Shown: positions 25,280 to 34,861, counted from the first letter of the stretch. The stretch is DNA of 64,000 nt from Parasedimentitalea denitrificans (GCF_011813015.1 NZ_QHLQ01000009.1:62001-126000); one strand, 5' to 3'. A program made the numbers and translations. The notes: generated from the letters alone by a model not told the origin.

Positions 25280-26224
25280 CTAGGTCTGAGGGCTACCTTG
25301 TTGGGCCGCGTTTGACCGCCGCCCAAACAACCGCATCAGCGGGCCGTATTGGCTAAGCCCCATACCGCACAGGATTAACCCCAGCGCCCAGAGCAGCGTG
25401 CTGGGAAGCGGTTCAGCCAGAAACAGGGTTCCCAGCAGAACTGACCACAGCGGCACCTGATAGCTGACTAGGGTCGCGAACACTGGCCCGGCACTGCGTA
25501 CCACTGCAACACGTAGCATATTGGCGCCTGCCGTTGGAATCAGCGCCAGAACAAGTGTTGCTATCAGGGTTTCACCGTCCAAAGCGGGCGGTGGGCCTTC
25601 GACAATCAGGGCCACTGGAATGGCGACCAGAGATCCAATCAGCAGCAAAACTGCGGCCAACCCGATAGCGTTAACTGCAGGCAGTCGACGCATAAGGATT
25701 ACACTGCAGGCATAACAGCAGGCTGCCGCCATGCAGGCGATCCGGCCTGCCAGTTCCATTTCGGCACCACTGGAACTTAAGGCCTGACCGCCAATCAGGA
25801 TGCTGACCCCGACAAAGCCGATCAGAAATCCCAAGGTGCGCCGCCATGTCAGGTGTTCTCCGGGAACAAAGAAATGCGCCAGCGGCAGCACGAATAGCGC
25901 GACCGAGGCCATGGATACGCCGGCAAACCCAGAAGTGACGTATTGTTGCCCCCAGTTCAGCAGCATAAATGGCATTGCCGAGCTGAATACCCCGATTACA
26001 GCCAGAGTTCTAATGTGAGAGCCCGTAGGCCTTTGTGCAAAAAGTTTGCCACCCCGCAGCTGCCAAATAGTTGACGTGACCAAAGCGCCAAGGCCGATCC
26101 GGGCCGCCGCCAGCCAAAATGGGGTGATGCCGCGAAGGGCGATTTCAACAACCATAAAGGTGCCGCCCCAGGTTAGCCCCAAAACCGCGATCATCAGCCA
26201 ATGGCGTCCGGTGATTTCCGTCAT
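25280..26224 (-). CDS. DMT superfamily transporter (EamA domains)
   Basis: 314 residues with ten hydrophobic segments in two EamA repeats: LTWGGTFMVVEIALRGITPFWLAAARIGLGALV in the first half and AANMLRVAVVRSAGPVFATLVSYQVPLWSVLLGTLFLAEPLPSTLLWALGLILCGM in the second. DMT proteins export amino acids or other small metabolites; the substrate is unknown. It is followed on the same strand by a clear paralogue (26318-27235), indicating tandem duplication. Confidence 0.88.
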   Translation of the reverse strand: MTEITGRHWLMIAVLGLTWGGTFMVVEIALRGITPFWLAAARIGLGALVTSTIWQLRGGKLFAQRPTGSHIRTLAVIGVFSSAMPFMLLNWGQQYVTSGFAGVSMASVALFVLPLAHFFVPGEHLTWRRTLGFLIGFVGVSILIGGQALSSSGAEMELAGRIACMAAACCYACSVILMRRLPAVNAIGLAAVLLLIGSLVAIPVALIVEGPPPALDGETLIATLVLALIPTAGANMLRVAVVRSAGPVFATLVSYQVPLWSVLLGTLFLAEPLPSTLLWALGLILCGMGLSQYGPLMRLFGRRSNAAQQGSPQT

Positions 26225-26317
26225 TCTTGCCTCACTCTATCCTTCGGGCACTTGATGTCAGGTAGGGCACCGGGTCAATCGCTAACGCTTCGTTCGGCAT
26301 CGAAGGGTTGATGTCCC

Positions 26318-27235
26318 TTAGGCGGCCCCAACGGCCTGTCGACGTTTCCGGCTTAGCAGCAGTCCGCCAAGGATCAGCCCGAGCGAAATGAACAGCTGCG
26401 GAGGCAGGATTTCGTTCAGCAGGACAACACCAAACAGAACCGACCAAATCGGAACCTGATAGTTGACCAGCGACATAAAGCTGGGGCCAGCGTCCCGGAT
26501 CACCTGTACCAGCAGAACCTGCGCCAATGCGGTGGGGAACAGTCCCAGATAGACAATCGCTGCCAGCGACAAAGCCGATGGTATCTGCGGAACGCCCTCG
26601 ATCACCAATGCAAAAGGCAGGATCATCACGGTTGCAGACACAAGTGCGGCGGTAGACAGCGAGAGCATGTTGGTCTTGGGGCAAAGGCGGGTAACAATCG
26701 CGCCGATAGCATAACACAGCGATGCGCCAAGGCAGGCAATACGGGCTAAGGCCTCAAAATCGCTACCGACGGATCGGAAAGCGTCCAGCCCGATCAGAAC
26801 AACCACCCCGGTAAACCCAATCAAGAAGCTGATACCCCGGCGCAGGGTCAACCGTTCGCCCGGTACAAGGAAATGCGCCAGTGGCAGCACAAACAGTGGC
26901 ACCACCGCCATGCAGACCCCAGCAAATCCGCTGGCGACATATTTCTGCCCCCAGCTGAGCAGGGCAAAGGGCAAGGCGCTGGTAAAGAACCCCATCGCGA
27001 TTGCCGAAGCCCAGACAAGCTTGCCATTTTCACTGTTCCATTTGGGCAGGCCGATGCCACGAACCTGAACAATGGCAAACAGCAACAGAGCACCCAGGCC
27101 AATGCGGCCCGCAGCAACCGTCAGTGGGCCAATATCGCGCAGCGCCACGCTGACAAACATGAACGACGCGCCCCAGATCAGACCAAGGAGCAGCAGTTTG
27201 ACCAGTGAGGCCAGCGAGGGATTTGTATCTGTCAT
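26318..27235 (-). CDS. DMT superfamily transporter (EamA domains), paralogue
   Basis: 305 residues from the ATG at 27235; the longer frame to 27337 would begin inside the operator of the divergent arsR gene and add a hydrophilic stretch atypical of the family. It shares with the neighbouring transporter segments such as LIWGASFMFVSVALRDIGPLTVAAGRIGLGALL, LLSWGQKYVASGFAGVCMAVVPLFVLPLAHFLVPGERLTLRRG and AGPSFMSLVNYQVPIWSVLFGVVLLNEILPPQ. The two genes are a tandem pair. Divergent from arsR-SRPBCC, whose regulator may also control it. Confidence 0.88.
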   Translation of the reverse strand: MTDTNPSLASLVKLLLLGLIWGASFMFVSVALRDIGPLTVAAGRIGLGALLLFAIVQVRGIGLPKWNSENGKLVWASAIAMGFFTSALPFALLSWGQKYVASGFAGVCMAVVPLFVLPLAHFLVPGERLTLRRGISFLIGFTGVVVLIGLDAFRSVGSDFEALARIACLGASLCYAIGAIVTRLCPKTNMLSLSTAALVSATVMILPFALVIEGVPQIPSALSLAAIVYLGLFPTALAQVLLVQVIRDAGPSFMSLVNYQVPIWSVLFGVVLLNEILPPQLFISLGLILGGLLLSRKRRQAVGAA

Positions 27236-27300
27236 GGCTACATCCGTGGAGGATTGGCGCGAGAAGGTAAATGCCTGTTTGTAGAGAGGGTGAAAAATTC

Positions 27301-27344
27301 TTGCTTTGTGCACTACTTTGCGCCTATCGTAAGTCATGACTTAC
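27301..27344 (+). promoter_or_regulatory. Promoter and 16-bp palindromic operator spanning the arsR start codon
   Basis: TTGCTT (27301-27306) and TATCGT (27325-27330) are separated by 18 bases; the expected transcription start is at 27336-27337, the ATG itself. The perfect palindrome GTAAGTCATGACTTAC (27329-27344) is centred on that ATG. There is no Shine-Dalgarno sequence upstream, consistent with a leaderless mRNA. The regulator encoded here is the obvious candidate to bind it. Confidence 0.65.
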
Positions 27345-27638
27345 CAAGATTCGCTCACCGCCCTGGCTGACTCAACACGACGGCAGATATTTGAGCACAT
27401 TGCCCGTGCGCCCTCGGCGGTGGGACCATTGGCTGACCAACTTCCTGTCAGTCGGCCTGCGGTGTCACAGCATCTAAAGGTCCTGTCAGATGCGGGTTTG
27501 CTGGTGGTGGAACAGCAGGGCAATCGGCGCATTTATGCGGTTGATACAAACGGGCTGAAAGAGCTGCGCCAGTATCTCGATACCCTGTGGGATGACGTGC
27601 TTGGCGCCTTTGCGGATAGCTTTGAGAAAGATGATTGA
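27336..27638 (+). CDS. ArsR family transcriptional regulator
   Basis: 100 residues forming one winged helix: YQDSLTALADSTRRQIFEHIARAP, then the recognition region LPVSRPAVSQHLKVLSDAGLLVVEQQGNRRIYAVD. No metal-binding cysteine pair (such as ELCVCDL) is present, so it is of the non-metal SdpR/YczG-like type commonly paired with an SRPBCC/AHSA1 protein, as here. The stop codon abuts the next start (TGAATG), so the two are translationally coupled. Its start codon lies inside a palindrome, suggesting tight autorepression. Confidence 0.9.
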   Translation: MTYQDSLTALADSTRRQIFEHIARAPSAVGPLADQLPVSRPAVSQHLKVLSDAGLLVVEQQGNRRIYAVDTNGLKELRQYLDTLWDDVLGAFADSFEKDD

Positions 27639-28088
27639 ATGACCCAACCGATAGTCAAAACCGTGATGGTGCCAGTCTCTCCTGAGAAGGCTTTTGAGCG
27701 TTTTACTTCGGAGCTCAAATCTTGGTGGCCATCACACCGACACTCGGTTTCGGCTGGTTCCGGCAGTGAGCCAAAGGATATTGTGCTGGAGCCACGAGTA
27801 GATGGTGCGATTTACGAAATCCTGCCTGATGGTAGCCGTTCCGACTGGGGGCAGATCACCGCGTGGTCGCCGTCGACCGGCTTTTCTATGACATGGCATC
27901 CGGGCAAAGAGGCGAGGGCAGCAACGCTGGTTGAGCTGAGGTTCGATGCTGTCGATAAGGGTACATTGGTCACGCTGACCCACAGTGGCTGGCAGGTTCT
28001 GGCTGAACAGGCAGACAGCACCCGCAAAGGCTATGACGACGGCTGGGATTATGTGCTGGGTGAATGCTTTGGCGGTGTGTTCCAATAA
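27639..28088 (+). CDS. SRPBCC (AHSA1-like) family protein
   Basis: 149 residues with the START/Bet v1-like pattern: VSPEKAFERFTSELKSWWPSHRHSV, ..PRVDGAIYEILPDGSRSDWGQITAWSPSTGFSMTWHPG, and LVELRFDAVDKGTLVTLTHSGW. The fold forms a deep hydrophobic pocket; the ligand is unknown. It is coupled to the ArsR regulator, a widespread pairing in which the SRPBCC protein may bind or process the inducing compound. Confidence 0.88.
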   Translation: MTQPIVKTVMVPVSPEKAFERFTSELKSWWPSHRHSVSAGSGSEPKDIVLEPRVDGAIYEILPDGSRSDWGQITAWSPSTGFSMTWHPGKEARAATLVELRFDAVDKGTLVTLTHSGWQVLAEQADSTRKGYDDGWDYVLGECFGGVFQ

Positions 28089-28089
28089 A

Positions 28090-28115
28090 AAAGGGCGCCC
28101 CGAGGGACGCCCTTT
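28090..28115. terminator. Bidirectional terminator between SRPBCC gene and ilvC
   Basis: AAAGGGCG (28090-28097) pairs with CGCCCTTT (28108-28115), extended past one mismatch by CC/GG, with a 4-base loop. A-rich sequence on the left and T-rich on the right serve both convergent genes. Confidence 0.85.
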
Positions 28116-28140
28116 CGAATAGCTGAACTAAGATCTAACC

Positions 28141-29196
<1,056 letters not shown>

Positions 29197-29294
29197 TCAT
29201 AGCGACGCTGTCAAAAGGTGCGAGAGGATACCTGGTTATTTCGGATGAAAATTCGGACTATTCATTCGCCAAAATTTGATTTACCGGTTGAATC

Positions 29295-29750
29295 ATGCTT
29301 GATGATCTGGACAGACGCATACTGCGCAACTTGCAAAGTGACCCAACCCAATCGATTCCTGATTTGGGTGATCGTTTGGGTGTTTCAACGTCGCGCTTGA
29401 CGCGGCGGCTGGACAAGCTGCGCGACAACGGTGTGCTGCGGGGCCAGCAGGCGGTGGTCAACTGGCGTGCCCTTGGCTATGAGGTCGAGGTCAGCCTGAG
29501 GGTCACACTGGACAAAACCCAAACCCGCGCCTTTGATGACTTTATTGAGGCCGCCCGCGGTATCCCTGAAGTGATCGAGATCCAGACTTTTCTGGGGCAG
29601 GTTGACGTGCGCCTGTCCGTGATCGCGCGGGATATGGGGCACTATCAGCAGATCTATCGCGCGGGCATTCTGACCCTGCCGCATATCGCCGACATCGAGG
29701 CGCTGATGCATGTGGCCCGGATCAAGAATGAACAGGGGCTGCCGCTGTGA
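29295..29750 (+). CDS. Lrp/AsnC family transcriptional regulator
   Basis: 151 residues. N-terminal HTH (LDDLDRRILRNLQSDPTQSIPDLGDRLGVSTSRLTRRLDKLRDNGVLRG) and C-terminal RAM/ligand-sensing domain (ALGYEVEVSLRVTL ... PEVIEIQTFLGQVDVRLSVIARDMGHYQQIYRAGILTLPHIADIEALMHVARIK). These regulators respond to amino acids. The gene is divergent from ilvC and overlaps the next Lrp gene (TGATG), so the two may act as hetero-oligomers on the ilvC promoter. Confidence 0.9.
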   Translation: MLDDLDRRILRNLQSDPTQSIPDLGDRLGVSTSRLTRRLDKLRDNGVLRGQQAVVNWRALGYEVEVSLRVTLDKTQTRAFDDFIEAARGIPEVIEIQTFLGQVDVRLSVIARDMGHYQQIYRAGILTLPHIADIEALMHVARIKNEQGLPL

Positions 29751-30208
29751 TGGATCTAGATGAAATCGACCGGCAACTTCTGCTGTCCCTTAGTGAGGAC
29801 GCCACCTTGTCGGCAGGGGCGTTAGGGCGTCAGCTAGGACTTAGCCAGCCGGCCACCTGGCGGCGGATCAAGCGGTTGCACGACAGCGGTATCATCGCAG
29901 GCAGGCGGCTTGATCTGGATCGTGAGAAGTTGGGGTTTGGTGTCACAGTATTTCTAGGCATCAAGCTAGCGACCAAAGGGCGGGTCAGCCTGGATGATTT
30001 TGAACGCGCCGTGAGTGCAATTCCCGAAGTTCAAACAGTTGAGCACGTGTTGGGAATGTATGACTACCGGCTGCGTGTCACCGCGCGGGATATCTCTGAT
30101 TTCGAACGCGTGCTGCGCCGTCGTGTGATGACTCTGCCGGGGGTTGGCAATGTAGAGGCCAACGTATTGTTGAGTGAAGAACGTCGACCAGGGCCGCTTG
30201 CTGAATAG
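29750..30208 (+). CDS. Lrp/AsnC family transcriptional regulator
   Basis: 152 residues from the ATG at 29750, overlapping the stop of the preceding Lrp gene; a GTG one codon upstream is the alternative. HTH: LDEIDRQLLLSLSEDATLSAGALGRQLGLSQPATWRRIKRLHDSGIIAG; ligand domain: VQTVEHVLGMYDYRLRVTARDISDFERVLRRRVMTLPGVGNVEANVLL. It is related to but clearly distinct from its neighbour. Together they look like a two-subunit amino-acid-responsive regulator. Confidence 0.9.
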   Translation: MDLDEIDRQLLLSLSEDATLSAGALGRQLGLSQPATWRRIKRLHDSGIIAGRRLDLDREKLGFGVTVFLGIKLATKGRVSLDDFERAVSAIPEVQTVEHVLGMYDYRLRVTARDISDFERVLRRRVMTLPGVGNVEANVLLSEERRPGPLAE

Positions 30209-30259
30209 GGCCCTCTCCCATTTTTCGCCCGTTTCACGCTATAACCTCATCTTAATCAA

Positions 30260-30318
30260 CCACCTTTAGTTGTATAACTGTACAAGTTTTTTGCGTGTTT
30301 TGTGTAGTTAAAAGGTGG
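30260..30318 (+). promoter_or_regulatory. Possible Shine-Dalgarno-sequestering inverted repeat
   Basis: CCACCTTT (30260-30267) is the exact complement of AAAGGTGG (30311-30318), which contains the ribosome-binding site of the Hint-domain gene starting at 30326. Pairing over a 43-base loop would hide the site. The AT-rich loop holds an imperfect palindrome around TTGTATAACTGTACAA (30270-30285). Confidence 0.4.
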
Positions 30319-30325
30319 CCGTGTT

Positions 30326-31420
30326 ATGGCAACGCTTACGATTTATGGCGATCAAGTTGCGTCTGATTTCAGCTTGGGCGACACAACCGACACCACCACC
30401 GAGTGGCATGTTGGCGAAACCCCATTTCTAAGCACCGACATTGTACGGATTACCTTTCGAGCCAATTCCGTTGACGAAAATGGTGAATTTGATCCGAGTA
30501 CAGTTGTTTATGAGAGTTTCACCGTCGAAAGAGATGGTGTTACTTATGAATTTGGTTTGGGCGCAGGCGCAAGTTCTAGTGCGAGTGCGGACGGAAGTGA
30601 ATCCGAAATGGGTGATACCTTCTTCACAACAAACAACTCTGTTGCGCCACCGCCTACTGGGCCTTTTGCCGAGCTGAGCACTCAACCTTACCTAATTTCT
30701 GTTGACGGGTCCTTTTCCTCCGGTCCAGGCACCTATCAGCTAGACCGGTTCACGGACATGGATCTGAACAACGATGGTGATGTGTCAGATGCCGCTGAGG
30801 TGGGGGATGGAAACTTTAACATCGGTGGTGGGCTGCTGTGTTTTGTTGCCGGTACGATGATCTCTACCCCGGAAGGTGAACGCCCCGTTGAAGAGCTACG
30901 GGTAGGTCAGGAGGTTCTGACCCTAGATAACGGGGTGCAGAAAATTCTGTGGGTTCACAGCAGAGCCATGACTTGGGGGGCTGGTGCGTCCAAGGATATG
31001 CCGATCCGTTTTGAACCGGGGGCGCTGGGCGCTGGGTTTCCTAAACGTGCTTTGGATGTATCACCACAGCATCGGATCCTAGCCAAGGGTCATCCGGAGT
31101 TTGGTGAGGTTTTGACCCCGGCAAAGGCGCTAACCGGATTGAAAGGGGTCAGGCAGCAGCGATCAGTACGAACAACTACCTATGTCCATATTCTGTGTGA
31201 AAACCATGAGATCTTATTCGCCGAGGGGGCCTGTGCCGAAAGCCTGCTGCTCCGCGGTCCATTTTTGGAAACATTGACAGACCCGCAGAAGGCAGCAATC
31301 GGCGCCAGTCTGGATCTGTCGTATGATCAAGGCGACCCTCTGCCGTCTCAACCTGCGGCGCGGCCGCTTTTGACGGTCCAGCAATCCAAGCAGGCGGCAG
31401 CGCATTCACTGCAATTCTAA
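30326..31420 (+). CDS. Hint (Hedgehog/intein) domain-containing protein
   Basis: 364 residues, with an acidic Asp/Thr-rich N-terminal half without signal peptide. At ~170 the Hint domain begins with LCFVAGTMISTPEGERPVEELRVGQEVLTLDNG, the typical CF-xGT-I-T sequence, and continues with ALDVSPQHRILAKG and TYVHILCENHEILFAEGACAESLLLRGPF. This Hint_2 type is abundant in Rhodobacteraceae, usually in large extracellular proteins, and is presumed to self-cleave at the Cys. NNDGDVSDAAEVGDGNF just before it resembles a calcium-binding loop. An N-terminal acidic secreted domain exported by a type I system is a reasonable guess. Confidence 0.82.
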   Translation: MATLTIYGDQVASDFSLGDTTDTTTEWHVGETPFLSTDIVRITFRANSVDENGEFDPSTVVYESFTVERDGVTYEFGLGAGASSSASADGSESEMGDTFFTTNNSVAPPPTGPFAELSTQPYLISVDGSFSSGPGTYQLDRFTDMDLNNDGDVSDAAEVGDGNFNIGGGLLCFVAGTMISTPEGERPVEELRVGQEVLTLDNGVQKILWVHSRAMTWGAGASKDMPIRFEPGALGAGFPKRALDVSPQHRILAKGHPEFGEVLTPAKALTGLKGVRQQRSVRTTTYVHILCENHEILFAEGACAESLLLRGPFLETLTDPQKAAIGASLDLSYDQGDPLPSQPAARPLLTVQQSKQAAAHSLQF

Positions 31421-31543
31421 GACGGTGTTTCGTGTTCTCCATGTATAATGCCGCACCGTTAACAGGCTTATGCTCAAGTATATTTTGCTAAGTTCGGCAA
31501 CGCAGGTTAGCACGACTTAGAATGATAATGCAGGGAGGCCTCA

Positions 31544-32668
31544 ATGGCGCTTTTGGATACCGTAGACCCGCAAGGGCTAGATGAATTCTCGGTGGTTTTC
31601 ACAGACCGCTCGCTTAACCACATGTCCAAGACGTTTCAGCAGGTGATGTTAGATCTCAACGCCATGCTCAAAGAGGTCTACAAGGCGGATGCTGTTGCGG
31701 TGATCCCTGGTGGCGGCACCTACGCGATGGAAGCGGTGGCGCGGCAGTTTGCGCGCGGCGAAGACGTTCTGGTGGTGCGCAATGGTTGGTTTTCCTACCG
31801 GTGGAGCCAGATTTTTGAAACCGGCGGGCTGACGTCCTCGGCCACCGTGATGAAGGCACGTCAAACCGGCAACACCAGTCCTTCGCCTTTTGCGCCAGCC
31901 CCCATAGGCGAGGTTATTAAGGCTATCCACAAGACTAAACCGAGCATCGTTTTTGCTCCACACGTGGAAACAGCCGCAGGGGTCATCCTGACGGATACCT
32001 ATGTCAAAGCCATTGCCAAGGCTGCGCATAGCGTTGGCGCATTGATGGTGTTGGACTGCATCGCATCAGGTTGTTCCTGGGTCGACATGAAGGGCACCGG
32101 CGTCGATGTGCTGATCTCGGCTCCGCAAAAAGGCTGGAGCGCATCGCCCTGTGCTGGCTTGGTGATGATGTCTGAACGTGCTGTGGCGCGGCTAGAGGAG
32201 ACCCAGTCCGATAGCTTTGCTATCGACCTTAAGAAATGGCGCGACATCATGGTGGCCTATGAAAACGGTGGTCACGCCTATCACGCCACCATGCCAACCG
32301 ATGCGCTAAAGGATTTCCGCGATACGATGGCGGAAACCAAGGAATACGGTTTTGACAAGCTGCGCGATGCGCAGTGGGAGTTGGGAAATGGCGTACGCGC
32401 CATGCTGAAGAACAAAGGCGTGACTTCGGTTGCCGCTGATGGCTTTGGTGCGCCGGGCGTGGTGGTCAGCTACACCACAGATGCGGAAATCAGCACCGGC
32501 AAGAAGTTTGCAGCCCTTGGCATGCAGATCGCTGCCGGGGTGCCGCTTCAGTGTGACGAGCCTGAGGATTTTCAGACCTTCCGTCTGGGATTGTTTGGTT
32601 TGGACAAGCTGTATGATGTGCCCGGCACAATAGCGCGGCTAGAGGCGGCGCTGGATCAGGTTCTCTGA
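31544..32668 (+). CDS. Class V aminotransferase (alanine/serine-glyoxylate type)
   Basis: 374 residues with GGGAGG upstream. The fold-type I PLP pattern is visible: IPGGGTYAMEAVARQFARG, VFAPHVETAAGVILTD, LMVLDCIASGCSWVDMKGTGVDVLISAPQKGWSASPCAGLVMMS, where the Lys of APQKGW binds PLP. This group transfers amino groups from alanine, serine or similar donors to glyoxylate or related acceptors. The gene is convergent with and overlaps the M50 protease gene by 13 bases. Specific substrate unknown. Confidence 0.85.
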   Translation: MALLDTVDPQGLDEFSVVFTDRSLNHMSKTFQQVMLDLNAMLKEVYKADAVAVIPGGGTYAMEAVARQFARGEDVLVVRNGWFSYRWSQIFETGGLTSSATVMKARQTGNTSPSPFAPAPIGEVIKAIHKTKPSIVFAPHVETAAGVILTDTYVKAIAKAAHSVGALMVLDCIASGCSWVDMKGTGVDVLISAPQKGWSASPCAGLVMMSERAVARLEETQSDSFAIDLKKWRDIMVAYENGGHAYHATMPTDALKDFRDTMAETKEYGFDKLRDAQWELGNGVRAMLKNKGVTSVAADGFGAPGVVVSYTTDAEISTGKKFAALGMQIAAGVPLQCDEPEDFQTFRLGLFGLDKLYDVPGTIARLEAALDQVL

Positions 32669-33372
32669 TTTTTTGATGGGCTACGACGCAATGCGATGTT
32701 GCTGTCGTGGCCCAACCCATGCCGCAGGCATAGGCCAATGACGACCAGTGAAATCAGCAGCCAGATCCCTCCCCAAAACAAGGTGGGGCCGCCGAATTCT
32801 TCGGCCAACATCCGGGCGTCAGACCGCAGGTGTGACCGTGCGATAGTGTCGCTGAAAATGTCATAGGGCACATAGATCATGCTGCTCAGCCCAATGACCC
32901 GCAACACCAGATCGTTCAGGCTATGTGGCAGGTACTTGGCCGCGCCAATCATCAGCCCACCCGCGACAATGCCAAAGGCAAAAGCAAACAGATCGCGCAC
33001 ATACAACGAGGTTGCAGCCAGTATCACCACAGCCAGCAGCCCCATGACATATCTGTCCCAATCGGTGCGTATGGCAATCACGAACAGCATCACCCCAATC
33101 AGCAGCGACCCGCAATAGCCCGCGCTAAGTGTCAGGAACCGACTACCGCCGCGTGACAGTACCTCGCCACCTTGCTGGGCGTTGATGCTCAGGCTTTCTA
33201 CTGAGCCGCCGGTTAGCAATGTCATCCCCGCGTGTGACAGCTCATGCAGCAGCACGATCAGGATTTTCAGTGGGACCACTACTGGCGTTGACCACAGCGC
33301 AAAGATCAACCCGGTCAGCAGCAGCAACTGCCAATGCCCGGAGCAAAACCGTTTTGTGCGCTGCAGGATCAA
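32656..33372 (-). CDS. M50 family membrane metallopeptidase-like protein
   Basis: 238 residues from a TTG at 33372, whose TTGA overlaps the stop codon of the upstream ubiH gene; the longer frame upstream would run inside ubiH. HELSHAG in a membrane segment supplies the two His and the Glu of the zinc site. Six or more hydrophobic segments follow (FLTLSAGYCGSLLIGVMLFVIAI, MGLLAVVILAATSLYV, LFAFAFGIVAGGLMIGAA). The domain matches the M50B-like group of uncertain activity. The NxxPDG motif of classical site-2 proteases is not evident; an Asp near the end of the fourth segment is a possible third ligand. Confidence 0.8.
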   Translation of the reverse strand: MILQRTKRFCSGHWQLLLLTGLIFALWSTPVVVPLKILIVLLHELSHAGMTLLTGGSVESLSINAQQGGEVLSRGGSRFLTLSAGYCGSLLIGVMLFVIAIRTDWDRYVMGLLAVVILAATSLYVRDLFAFAFGIVAGGLMIGAAKYLPHSLNDLVLRVIGLSSMIYVPYDIFSDTIARSHLRSDARMLAEEFGGPTLFWGGIWLLISLVVIGLCLRHGLGHDSNIALRRSPSKNQRT

Positions 33373-34565
33373 TGCGTACCCAACCCAGTGCGCATCAATG
33401 TCTTGCGAATTGGCTCGATTGAGTAAAACGCATTCAGTGCCGCAGCCCGCATATCCCGCAATGGTCGCGCCTCTAGCATTGAGGCACGGTTTAGCAGGTC
33501 GATGCCCTTGACCCGCAGTTTGATCTCGTTGAACCGGGCCTTGTGATAGGCCTCTAGCATCTGAGTATCCCCCAGACCTTCGCGGCGGGCATTGGCCAGT
33601 TCCAGCAGGCTGGCTAGATCTCCCAGCGACATGTTCAACCCTTGGGCACCGATGGGCGGCACCACATGGGCCGCCTCGGCCATCAGAGCCAAACGTTCGC
33701 CGTTCAATCGCTCGGCGCATTGGCTGATGATCGGCCAGATGGTGCGTCTTGAGGCCAGTTTCAGATCACCCAGCACCCCGCAGGAACGGCGGGTCATGGC
33801 TGCTTCAAACTCTTCGACTGGCAGGGCTTGCAGTTCTTGCGCCTTGGGGCCGCGCTCCATCCAGACAATTGCAGAACTGGGGCTGCCGTTATGATCGGGC
33901 AGGGGGACCATGGTGAATGGCCCGCCAGAGCGGTGAACCTCGGTCGAGACATTTTCGTGTGGGGTGGAATGCGTGACTGCAAAGGCCAGCGCTTTCTGCC
34001 CATAGCGCGTGGTGGTGGCAGAAATCCCAGCTGCTTCGCGCATGGGCGAACTGCGACCGTCGGCGGCTATGACCAGTTTGGCGGTAATCCGGCTGCCATC
34101 GCTAAGCCCAACACGGGCCTGTGCGGTACGGGTGAACAGGCTGGTTGTGGCGACGCCGGGACGGAAATCTACATTGGGCAGCTCACCCAGCCGGGCCAGT
34201 ATTTCACGCCGCAGCAACCAGTTGGGCAGGTTCCAACCAAACGGTTTGTCAGACAGGTCGGCGGCATCAAAATCTTTGACCACGCGCGGTTCAGAGACCT
34301 CGCCACCGGCATCGACAATACGCATGATTTGCAACGCAGCGGCGTGATCGGCCAGCCGATCCCAAAGACCGCATTGTTGCAATAGCTGCTGGGCTGGCTG
34401 CAGGAACGCAGTGGTGCGCAGGTCTGATCCCTCGGCATCACGTTCTGTTATCGGGGCGGTCGGGTCAACGCAGATCACGTCAAATCCGGCAGAGGCAAAG
34501 GCGCAGGCCGCAGTCAGGCCGGCAATGCCGCCGCCGGAAATCAGGATATCGCAGGTGTCAGCCAT
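33369..34565 (-). CDS. FAD-dependent ubiquinone biosynthesis hydroxylase, UbiH/UbiL-like
   Basis: 398 residues. The FAD-binding motif ILISGGGIAGLTAACAFASAGFDVICVD is N-terminal, KLVIAADGRSSPMREAAGI is the DG fingerprint, and LALMAEAAHVVPPIGAQGLNMSLGD the second ribityl-binding motif with Glu in place of the common Asp, usual in alphaproteobacteria. Such enzymes hydroxylate the ubiquinone ring at the membrane. Which ring position this one modifies (UbiH, UbiF, UbiL) cannot be told. Translationally coupled to the M50 gene. Confidence 0.88.
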   Translation of the reverse strand: MADTCDILISGGGIAGLTAACAFASAGFDVICVDPTAPITERDAEGSDLRTTAFLQPAQQLLQQCGLWDRLADHAAALQIMRIVDAGGEVSEPRVVKDFDAADLSDKPFGWNLPNWLLRREILARLGELPNVDFRPGVATTSLFTRTAQARVGLSDGSRITAKLVIAADGRSSPMREAAGISATTTRYGQKALAFAVTHSTPHENVSTEVHRSGGPFTMVPLPDHNGSPSSAIVWMERGPKAQELQALPVEEFEAAMTRRSCGVLGDLKLASRRTIWPIISQCAERLNGERLALMAEAAHVVPPIGAQGLNMSLGDLASLLELANARREGLGDTQMLEAYHKARFNEIKLRVKGIDLLNRASMLEARPLRDMRAAALNAFYSIEPIRKTLMRTGLGTH

Positions 34566-34645
34566 GTCTCAGCACTCCATTCTTGGGCTGATCTAGGCCC
34601 GAGAGCAGGGGAATGGCAAGCACCAAGCCGTCGCAGGAGGGGTGG

Positions 34646-34861
34646 TTAGCCCCGTGTGATTAGCATTAGCAGTCCGAAAATCACCGGAACCAGTGCAACG
34701 GCCGGCATGTACAAACCGGGAATGCCCCAGATAACAACTGACAGTGCCCAAAGCGCTAGGAAGACGGCGATGGCCAGAAACATCTTTGCGTCTGTGCTCA
34801 TCTCGGATTTTGCGGTTTGGTTGGTTGGAGAATGAGCGGAGGATGCAGTGGCGTCAGTCAT
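34646..34861 (-). CDS. Small membrane protein, hypothetical
   Basis: 71 residues. A polar, Thr/Ser-rich 25-residue N-terminus precedes two closely spaced hydrophobic segments (MFLAIAVFLALWALSVVIWGIPGLYMPAVALVPVIFGLLMLITRG). No domain is recognised. It sits 80 bases upstream of ubiH on the same strand. A second possible start is the internal ATG at residue 21. Confidence 0.6.
   Translation of the reverse strand: MTDATASSAHSPTNQTAKSEMSTDAKMFLAIAVFLALWALSVVIWGIPGLYMPAVALVPVIFGLLMLITRG

Noticed and set aside
33373-33720. Longer N-terminus for the M50 protein
   Set aside because: It is an antisense-free but wrong-frame reading of the ubiH 3' end with Arg/Gly-rich sequence.
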